5,361 nt of DNA from JBLHLB01 sp047618505. Its GTDB lineage: Bacteria; Planctomycetota; UBA1135; GCA-002686595. The DNA lies in contig JBLHLB010000294.1 in assembly GCA_047618505.1 (NCBI GenBank), positions 1-5,361 of the forward strand, in the 5' to 3' direction. The notes beneath the pieces were generated by a model. That model had not been told where the DNA came from. It made no database searches and saw only the letters and a list, made by a program, of their open reading frames with translations. The translations under genes and the position numbers were made by a program. Positions 1-5,361 of this stretch are shown one piece after another (the stretch's first letter is position 1; the number at the start of each line of letters is the position of its first letter).

Positions 1-2
1 AT

Positions 3-113
3 GCGGAGTTGATCTCGCAGCCGTACGGGCTCGACGGGGTCGTCACCGGCAACAGTGGTAGCCCCATTGGAATCGGGTTCCTTGGGATCGGGGTCCGGCG
101 CGTTCAAGGGTGA
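3..113 (+). CDS. possible C-terminal tail of an unidentified upstream gene
   Basis: The third forward frame is open from the window edge to a TGA at 111-113, giving 36 residues that include the stretch DGVVTGNSGSPIGIGFLGIG. Most of its codons end in G or C, as in the certain genes downstream. The peptide is rich in glycine, valine and isoleucine and looks like protein rather than an out-of-frame shadow; the other two forward frames hit stops within the first 60 bases. I do not recognise a family. The start and most of the gene would lie to the left of the window. A 36-codon open frame in GC-rich DNA can arise by chance, so this is a tentative call. If real, it is a same-strand neighbour ending 281 bases before the thiolase. 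Confidence 0.35.
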   Translation, partial: AELISQPYGLDGVVTGNSGSPIGIGFLGIGVRRVQG

Positions 114-394
114 CAATGGGGGGCCGACGGGTGTTCAGGACAGAGCGGGAGAAACGGGACAGTGTGACCGCCCGGGCGGCGCGTGCATTCCACAACTTGT
201 GAGCACGCAAGTCCACGGGCACCCGCCAGCCTTCGACAGCTCTACGATTAGCCACGACCTCTACCCCCTTGTGCGTGGATTCCCGTCCCCCTGGCGGGTT
301 CAATTGTGGCAGCGGAGACTGCACCGCATTAGCCGACCGAACCCGCACCGGACTCTCCCGGACGCAAACCAGACGGCCTCGACCTCTGATCCCC
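114..394. other. intergenic region upstream of the beta-oxidation genes
   Basis: No gene is supported here. Forward frames that cross it either give protein with no family resemblance or merely extend the thiolase frame upstream. Three inverted repeats are visible: a perfect 12-base palindrome CCGCCCGGGCGG at 168-179; a possible hairpin at 181-208, with GCGTGC pairing with GCACGC around an inner CACAACTTGTG; and a 9-base pair ACCCGCCAG (221-229) with CTGGCGGGT (291-299) about 61 bases apart. None is followed by a T-run, so none looks like an intrinsic terminator. No good -35/-10 pair was found; the best candidate, TTGTGG at 304-309 and CATTAG at 327-332, matches only half of each consensus hexamer. 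The operon promoter probably lies here by position alone. Confidence 0.5.
181..208 (+). other. possible hairpin in the leader of the thiolase gene
   Basis: GCGTGC at 181-186 is complementary to GCACGC at 203-208. Between them lies CACAACTTGTG (191-201), itself an inverted repeat able to close as CAC/GTG around a 5-base loop. It sits immediately after the GC palindrome at 168-179. There is no T-tract, so it is not a standard terminator. It could be a structured leader element or a protein-binding dyad, or simply chance in GC-rich DNA. Confidence 0.2.
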
Positions 395-1705
395 ATGAAA
401 TCCGACGAACGCATCGTTCTCGCCGCCGGTCTGCGCCTGCCCCAGGCCCGGGCCGGAGGTGCCTTTGCCAGGGAAGACGCGGGACACCTGGCGGCCTCCG
501 CGGCTCGCGAGCTGCTCGCCCGAACAGGAATCGACGCGGGCGACCTGGACGAAGTCATCCTCGGCTGCGTTGGCCCCCCCCACGATCAGGCCAACATCGC
601 CCGCGTGGTGGCCCTTCGCGCCGGCATTCCACAGCACGTTCCGGCCTTCACCGTGGCGCGCAACTGCGCCAGCGGGATGCAGGCCGTTACCACCGCCGTC
701 ACCAAGATCGAAGCGGGTCGCGGCGAGCTTTTCCTCGCCGGGGGCGTCGAGGTCATGAGCGCCTACCCCTTGATCTACAACGCCCGCGCCGTGGAATTCT
801 TCGGGCGCATGCTCAAGGCTCGCACCATGGGGGCCAAGCTGGGAGCCCTGGCAAGCCTGCGACCGTCCATGTTCTTCGCCCCGCGAGTCTCCCTGATCGA
901 GGGTCTGACGGACCCCACGACCGATTTGATCATGGGCTCCACCGCGGAACACCTGGCTCGCGACTGGGGCCTTGGCCGAGAAGACGCAGACGCCTTTGCC
1001 CTTCAAAGTCACGCACGCGCGAAAGTCGCACGGGATAGCGGCCGCCTTGGACGCGAGATCGTGCCCCACTTGCCCCTCGGCTCCAAGGCAGGAAGTAACT
1101 CTTTGGCCAACGACGACGGCATCCGTGAGAACCAAACACTCGCTGCCCTTGCGAAGTTGAAGCCCTACTTCGAGAAGCCCGATGGCGTCGTCACAGTTGG
1201 TAACGCCTGCGGTATCACCGACGGCGCGACCTTCCTTGTGGTTACAACTGCAACGCGCGCGGCCAAGCTCGGGCTAAAGCCCCTGGCAACCCTGCGTAGT
1301 TTTGCCTGGGCCGGATGCGATCCCTCGCGCATGGGCCTCGGCCCGGTGCATTCCTCGGCACGCGCCCTCAAGGATGCCGGTGTCGAGCTCTCCGACATGG
1401 GTGTCGTAGAAATCAATGAGGCCTTCGCTGTACAGGTGCAAGCCTGTCACCGTGCCTTCGACAGCGACGAGTTTTGCGCGAAGCACTTCGGCAGGAAACA
1501 CAAGCTCGGGGAAATCGATCCAGCCAAGTTGAACCCCAACGGAGGTGCCATCGCCATGGGTCATCCCGTGGGTGCGACCGGCGCGCGTCTGCTCTTGACC
1601 ACGGCCCACGAACTCGAGGCGGGCGATCACGAACTCGGCCTCGCTACCCTTTGCATCGGCGGCGGGCAGGGCGGCGCCGTCGTCCTTGAGAGGTGCTCGC
1701 AATGA
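395..1705 (+). CDS. fadI: 3-ketoacyl-CoA thiolase (acetyl-CoA C-acyltransferase), FadI/HADHB type
   Basis: A 436-residue thiolase that cleaves 3-ketoacyl-CoA with CoA to give acetyl-CoA and a shortened acyl-CoA, the last step of beta-oxidation; presumably cytoplasmic or loosely membrane-associated in a complex with the next gene's product. The N-terminal thiolase domain covers about 6-280 and the C-terminal domain about 285-434. The acyl-accepting Cys91 lies in ARNCASGMQA. The C-terminal catalytic residues are NEAF (341-344), His390 in MGHPVGATGAR, and Cys420 in LCIGGGQGGA, so the active site is intact. The loop at 139-190, with KARTMGAKL followed by hydrophobic helices and MGSTAEHLA, matches the FadI/HADHB subfamily, as does the length. 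NEAF replaces the HEAF usual in that subfamily. I chose the ATG at 395 because the thiolase strand RIVLAAGLR begins at residue 6; the same frame runs upstream to 269, but those 42 residues resemble nothing. No Shine-Dalgarno is visible. The stop overlaps the next start. The family is certain; the symbol is less so. Confidence 0.93.
   Translation: MKSDERIVLAAGLRLPQARAGGAFAREDAGHLAASAARELLARTGIDAGDLDEVILGCVGPPHDQANIARVVALRAGIPQHVPAFTVARNCASGMQAVTTAVTKIEAGRGELFLAGGVEVMSAYPLIYNARAVEFFGRMLKARTMGAKLGALASLRPSMFFAPRVSLIEGLTDPTTDLIMGSTAEHLARDWGLGREDADAFALQSHARAKVARDSGRLGREIVPHLPLGSKAGSNSLANDDGIRENQTLAALAKLKPYFEKPDGVVTVGNACGITDGATFLVVTTATRAAKLGLKPLATLRSFAWAGCDPSRMGLGPVHSSARALKDAGVELSDMGVVEINEAFAVQVQACHRAFDSDEFCAKHFGRKHKLGEIDPAKLNPNGGAIAMGHPVGATGARLLLTTAHELEAGDHELGLATLCIGGGQGGAVVLERCSQ
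1688..1693 (+). promoter_or_regulatory. ribosome binding site for the two-domain enzyme, inside the thiolase end
   Basis: GAGAGG ends eight bases before the ATG at 1702, good Shine-Dalgarno spacing, and lies within the last codons of the thiolase gene. It supports the ATG at 1702 (or the adjacent ATG at 1705) over the in-frame GTG at 1693, which overlaps the site itself. With the ATGA stop/start overlap at 1702-1705 it suggests translational coupling. Confidence 0.55.
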
Positions 1706-3912
1706 TGGATCTCAGCGGAATCCCCAGTCCCCCGGATGCCCCGGCGAAGGGTGCCTGTATACGAATTGAGCGTCCCGAGCCCGGTCTCGCGCGCATCGTC
1801 CTCGACCCGCCCCACCGACCGAAGATCGCGGTCTTTGACGTGCCCTTGCTGCATGACCTCGACGAAGTTCTACGAGAGCTCGCCGGCGACCACACGCTCA
1901 AGGGCTTGGTCATCACGGGGCGCAATCCCCTCTCCTTCGCCGCAGGCGCCGATGTGGAGGCCATCGCTTCCCTCAAGGATCCGGCCGTTGCGGCCCGATT
2001 CGTCGCGGAGGTGCAGTCACTCTTCCAACGCCTACATCGCCTTGGTCGTGATGACGGCGGGCGCGTTCGCACCGTCGCAGCCGTCGGTGGGCCAGTGCCC
2101 GGCGGCGCCTGCGAGATTGCCCTAGCCTGCGATCGCATCGTCCTCAGTGACGACGACAAGTCGCGCATCGGCCTGCCGGAAGTGCTACTTGGGATCCTGC
2201 CTGCCTGGGGCGGTTCATCGCGCCTGCCCCGCCGCATCGGCGTACCCGCGGCCCTCGCTGCAATCCTCTCGGGACGTCTCTATCAGCCACGTGCCGCCTA
2301 CAAGATGGGCCTGGTCGATCGCCTTGCGAAGCCGGCCTATCTCTTGCGCATCGCCGATGACATCGCAATGGGGCGCAGGCCCTGCCCGCGTCGCGGCAGC
2401 AAAGGCCTGTCCCAGTGGGCCATCGACAAGAACCCCATCGCCGGTGCCATCGCCGCCTCGAAGGCGCGCCAGGGAGTGATGGAAAAAACCCACGGGCACT
2501 ACCCCGCTCCCCTGGCGGTCCTGCCCTTGATCGTGCGCGCGCCCCGCATCAAGCTCGACCAAGCCCTCGCCGCCGAACGCGACGCTGTGGGCCCCCTGAC
2601 CGAGTCCCCCATTTCGGGCAACCTCGTACGCGTGTTCCTAGCGAGTGAAGCGGCCAAAAAGCTCGGCACCCTGCCGGACGGATCAAAGGCCGCCCGCTTC
2701 CATCGTGCCGCTGTCATTGGCGCCGGCGTTATGGGTGGAGCCATCGCAAGTTTGCTGGCGGAGAAGGGCACGCCGGTGCGCCTACGTGACCTGGCTCGTT
2801 CGGCCCTGGACGAGGCAGTGCATAACCATCGGTCGGAAGTCACCAAGAAGCGTAAGCGCCGTCGACTCACACGGTCGCGTGCCGATGCGGCCATCGATCG
2901 GCTCGAAGTCAGCACAGAGGTCGAGGGCTTCTCGCGCTGCGATGTGGTGATCGAAGCCGTTGCGGAACGTTTGGAAGTCAAGCAGGCAGTGCTCGGCGAA
3001 CTCGCCGAGTTGATGCCCGCGGACGCAGTCCTGGCCTCCAACACCTCTTCGCTTTCGATCGGAGCCATCGCGGAGGGTATCCCGAATCCTGAGCGCGTAG
3101 TCGGGATGCACTTCTTCAATCCCGTGCGAAAGATGCCCCTGGTGGAGATCGTACGCGGACCGCAAACCGACGACGAAGTTGTCGCTCGCATCGCACGCCT
3201 AGCGGTTGATCTAGGCAAGACCCCAGTGGTCACGAAGGATGTGCCGGGTTTCCTCGTCAACCGCGTGCTGGGCCCCTACTTGGACGAAGCCATTCGCCTC
3301 GTTGGGATGGGCGCCAACCCCCAGACCATCGACGCCGCCCTGGTGGATTTCGGGATGCCCATGGGGCCCCTGGAATTGCTCGATGAGGTTGGCTTGGACA
3401 TCGCCTCCCACGCGGGACAGTCCCTTCAGGAGGGCTACGGCTCGCGCATGCAAGCCTCGACCTTCCTGGCGCCCCTGGTGGAATCGGGTCAACTCGGAAA
3501 GAAGACCGGCAAGGGTATCTACCTTTGGCAACGTTCGAAGGAGGGCAAGCTCGAGAACAAGGGCCGCAACCCCAGCGCGCCTAAGTCGCCATTGCCCTTC
3601 ACGATGACCCTTGACCGCGCCGTGGATCGGCTGGTGCTCGCCATGGTCAACGAAGCAGTCCGGGCCCTCGAGGAAGAGGTTGTTGACGGCCCCGTAGCCC
3701 TCGACCTGGCGACGATCTTCGGCACGGGCTTCGCGCCCTTCCGCGGTGGCGTGCTGCGCTACGCCGACAGGCGCGGACTGGCGGAGATTGTCGATCGTCT
3801 GAAGTCGATGCACGACGCCCCCGACGTGGTCGAAGAGCGTACCGATCGCTTCAAGCCCGCCGATAGTCTCGTGGCCCTGGCCGCAAAGAACGGGACCCTA
3901 CACGGCTCCTGA
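1702..3912 (+). CDS. fadJ: bifunctional enoyl-CoA hydratase / 3-hydroxyacyl-CoA dehydrogenase, FadJ/HADHA type
   Basis: A 736-residue fusion that hydrates trans-2-enoyl-CoA and then oxidises (S)-3-hydroxyacyl-CoA with NAD+. The crotonase domain spans about 20-210: the oxyanion loop SFAAGAD (78-84), the second loop ending GGACE with Glu138, and Glu160 in GLPE, so both catalytic glutamates are kept. A helical linker follows (210-330). The NAD-binding Rossmann fold starts at VIGAGVMGG (338-346), with acidic Asp363 at the end of the second strand. Dehydrogenase residues are Ser449 in SNTSS, His470 and Asn473 in MHFFNP, Glu482 in PLVE, and Asn520 in FLVNR. The first C-terminal helical domain is about 515-610 and its repeat about 637-725. 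The very basic KKRKRRR (382-388) matches the FadJ/HADHA helix, where FadB has a less basic one. Length is normal for FadB/FadJ. The start is the ATG overlapping the thiolase TGA, so the alpha and beta chains are probably made together. FadB is a less likely label. Confidence 0.94.
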   Translation: MMDLSGIPSPPDAPAKGACIRIERPEPGLARIVLDPPHRPKIAVFDVPLLHDLDEVLRELAGDHTLKGLVITGRNPLSFAAGADVEAIASLKDPAVAARFVAEVQSLFQRLHRLGRDDGGRVRTVAAVGGPVPGGACEIALACDRIVLSDDDKSRIGLPEVLLGILPAWGGSSRLPRRIGVPAALAAILSGRLYQPRAAYKMGLVDRLAKPAYLLRIADDIAMGRRPCPRRGSKGLSQWAIDKNPIAGAIAASKARQGVMEKTHGHYPAPLAVLPLIVRAPRIKLDQALAAERDAVGPLTESPISGNLVRVFLASEAAKKLGTLPDGSKAARFHRAAVIGAGVMGGAIASLLAEKGTPVRLRDLARSALDEAVHNHRSEVTKKRKRRRLTRSRADAAIDRLEVSTEVEGFSRCDVVIEAVAERLEVKQAVLGELAELMPADAVLASNTSSLSIGAIAEGIPNPERVVGMHFFNPVRKMPLVEIVRGPQTDDEVVARIARLAVDLGKTPVVTKDVPGFLVNRVLGPYLDEAIRLVGMGANPQTIDAALVDFGMPMGPLELLDEVGLDIASHAGQSLQEGYGSRMQASTFLAPLVESGQLGKKTGKGIYLWQRSKEGKLENKGRNPSAPKSPLPFTMTLDRAVDRLVLAMVNEAVRALEEEVVDGPVALDLATIFGTGFAPFRGGVLRYADRRGLAEIVDRLKSMHDAPDVVEERTDRFKPADSLVALAAKNGTLHGS

Positions 3913-3960
3913 CAAGCTTCCCACGCCCCTCAGCACGGCGACAGAATCCCGGATCGATCG

Positions 3961-5361
3961 ATGACCAGTAGCGACGCAAATAGCCCCACTTCCCAGCCCT
4001 TTGTCCGCGGCCTTTTCCTGGGTCGCCTTGAGGCGGGAACAATCTGCCCCTACCCGGAGCCGGATGCGGAGACTGCGGAGACAATCGATGAAATTGCTTC
4101 GATGGTCACCGATTGGGCTAACGAGAGCATCGACCCCGTCGCCATCGACGAGGGCAAATCGATCCCAGACGAAGTCATCGAAGGGCTCAAGGAACTGGGC
4201 CTTACGGGCCTGACGATCCCAGAGGAATACGGCGGCGCGGGCATGGGTCAGTTGGCCTATGCCAAAGTCATGGAAGCTCTGTCTCACCGCTGTGCTTCCA
4301 CTGTCACGGTGCTCGGTGCGCACTTGGGACTCGGAGCCAAGGGGGTTCTGCTCTACGGCACCGACGAACAGAAGCAGCGCTGGCTGCCCGATCTGGCGAG
4401 CGGCGACCGCATCGCGGGTTTCGCCCTGACCGAAGCTAACGCTGGCTCGGACGCTGGCGCGTTGCGCACGGTGGCGGAGCGCGACGGCGACGAGTGGGTG
4501 CTCAGTGGACGCAAGGTCTGGATCACCAACGGCAAGATCGCCAACCTATTCGCCGTCTACGCTCGCACCCCGCATCCCTCGAATCCAGACGCCACGATCG
4601 AGGAACGGCCCGTTTCGGCATTCATGGTTTCGGCGGAGGCCGCGGGTTTCTCCACGGGCGCGCCCGAGGACAAGATGGGCCTGCGCGGTTCCTCGACAAC
4701 GGAGGTTGGGCTCGAGGAGGTCCGCATCCCCCTTGACCACCTGATCGGGGCAGAGGGCGAAGGTTTCAAGGTCGCCCTGAACGTGCTCAACGGTGGACGC
4801 CACGGACTGGCCGCGAGCTGTATCGGCCAAGCTCGCCTGGCCCGCGACCTGGCCCTGGCCCACTCCCTGGAACGCGAACAATTCGGCCAGCCCATCGCCC
4901 GCTTCGGCATGGTGCGCGAGATGTTGGCCCACATGGACGCGGACATTTACGCCATGGAATCCAGCGCCTGGTTGGTGGCAGGACTGATGGATCGCGGAGG
5001 CGTCGAGACTATGCTCGAGGCGGCCTGCTGCAAGATGTTCGCCACCGATGCCCTTTGGCGCATCGCAAACGACGCCCTGCAGGTCACCGGTGGAACCGGG
5101 TTCATGCGCGAGTATCCCTACGAGCGCATCCTGCGGGACGCGCGCATCAACATGATCTTCGAGGGCACGAACCAAGTGCTACGCATGATGTTGAGCACCC
5201 AGGGCTTGCGGCCCCTGGTGCGCGGAGAGAGCGCGGAGTCGACGGCTCCCGTGGCCTTTGTCGGCATCGATCCCAAGCTGCAAGCGGAGGCTGGCTGGAT
5301 CGAGGAGCTTGTGCCACGCTTCGCCGCCCTTGCCCGCGCCGCCGCCGAAACCCACGGCAAG
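3961..5361 (+). CDS. acyl-CoA dehydrogenase, VLCAD-like (3' end outside the window)
   Basis: An FAD enzyme that oxidises acyl-CoA to trans-2-enoyl-CoA, the first step of beta-oxidation, normally passing electrons to ETF. The window holds 467 residues with no stop. The N-terminal stretch FLGRLEAG...CPYPEP (19-34) is the VLCAD/ACAD9-type lead-in, absent from short- and medium-chain enzymes. The N-terminal helical domain runs to about 150; ALTEANAGSD (155-164) is the first dehydrogenase signature; WITNG (187-191) is the FAD-contacting strand; REQFGQPI (305-312) begins the C-terminal helical domain; QVTGGTGFMREYPYERILRD (374-393) is the second signature. The catalytic base is Glu401 in IFEGTNQVLR. 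The residues after about 437 match the start of the extra VLCAD C-terminal domain, so roughly 100-130 residues are missing to the right. The linker before it is short. The start codon lies in a GATCGATCGATG run with no Shine-Dalgarno; no alternative start keeps the N-terminus. It follows the previous gene by 48 bases with no terminator, so co-transcription is likely. Confidence 0.93.
   Translation, partial: MTSSDANSPTSQPFVRGLFLGRLEAGTICPYPEPDAETAETIDEIASMVTDWANESIDPVAIDEGKSIPDEVIEGLKELGLTGLTIPEEYGGAGMGQLAYAKVMEALSHRCASTVTVLGAHLGLGAKGVLLYGTDEQKQRWLPDLASGDRIAGFALTEANAGSDAGALRTVAERDGDEWVLSGRKVWITNGKIANLFAVYARTPHPSNPDATIEERPVSAFMVSAEAAGFSTGAPEDKMGLRGSSTTEVGLEEVRIPLDHLIGAEGEGFKVALNVLNGGRHGLAASCIGQARLARDLALAHSLEREQFGQPIARFGMVREMLAHMDADIYAMESSAWLVAGLMDRGGVETMLEAACCKMFATDALWRIANDALQVTGGTGFMREYPYERILRDARINMIFEGTNQVLRMMLSTQGLRPLVRGESAESTAPVAFVGIDPKLQAEAGWIEELVPRFAALARAAAETHGK

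Noticed and set aside
168..179. GC palindrome as a terminator for the upstream gene
   Set aside because: It has no loop and no following T-run.
291..312. GGGTTCAAT as a tRNA T-loop
   Set aside because: The flanking bases do not pair into a T-stem, and no acceptor, D or anticodon arm can be placed around it.
304..332. Possible sigma-70 promoter TTGTGG-17-CATTAG
   Set aside because: Only three of six bases match in each hexamer, no better than expected by chance.
269..394. Upstream extension of the thiolase start to the ATG at 269
   Set aside because: The extra 42 residues are Arg/Thr/Pro-rich and do not resemble a thiolase or a signal peptide, while residue 1 at 395 sits where thiolases normally begin.
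43..558. Long minus-strand open frame across the leader and the thiolase start
   Set aside because: Its first third is antisense to the well-supported thiolase coding sequence, the protein is arginine/serine-rich as expected of a shadow frame in GC-rich DNA, and it resembles no family.
329..1135. 268-codon minus-strand open frame antisense to the thiolase
   Set aside because: The opposite strand encodes an intact thiolase with its catalytic cysteine; the antisense protein shows no motif.
1693..1701. GTG start for the two-domain enzyme
   Set aside because: It overlaps the GAGAGG ribosome site, which is correctly spaced for the ATG at 1702.
2845..2865. KKRKRRR in the two-domain enzyme as a DNA-binding or nuclear-signal-like insertion
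   Set aside because: A basic cluster at this position is normal in FadJ and HADHA proteins (KVRRR or KVKKK in the same helix).

Overview
The window reads as chromosomal DNA from a GC-rich bacterium. G and C dominate third codon positions in every plus-strand frame I accept as coding, and there are no mobile-element, phage, CRISPR or rRNA/tRNA signals. The lineage cannot be fixed from the sequence. The protein style and the weak Shine-Dalgarno signals would suit a planctomycete-like or myxobacterium-like organism, but that is a guess.

Layout, all on the plus strand. Positions 3-113 may be the last 36 codons of an upstream gene. Positions 114-394 hold no convincing gene, only some inverted repeats and no strong promoter. 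Then come three fatty-acid beta-oxidation genes. A FadI/HADHB-type 3-ketoacyl-CoA thiolase lies at 395-1705. A FadJ/HADHA-type two-domain enoyl-CoA hydratase/3-hydroxyacyl-CoA dehydrogenase lies at 1702-3912 and overlaps the thiolase stop through ATGA. A VLCAD-like acyl-CoA dehydrogenase starts at 3961 after a 48-base gap and runs off the right edge, missing roughly its last 100 residues or more.

The three products cover all four steps of one beta-oxidation turn. The dehydrogenase makes the trans-2-enoyl-CoA. The two-domain enzyme hydrates it and oxidises the 3-hydroxyacyl-CoA. The thiolase releases acetyl-CoA. The set corresponds to the mitochondrial long-chain module (VLCAD plus trifunctional protein alpha and beta) gathered in one operon. 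All catalytic residues I could place are present. No electron-transfer flavoprotein, acyl-CoA synthetase or regulator lies in the window.

I see no undescribed system here. The points worth a second look concern enzyme detail: a thiolase that mixes FadI-type architecture with a NEAF motif, altered glycine loops in the hydratase domain, and a dehydrogenase whose linker looks too short to carry the VLCAD membrane-binding segment.
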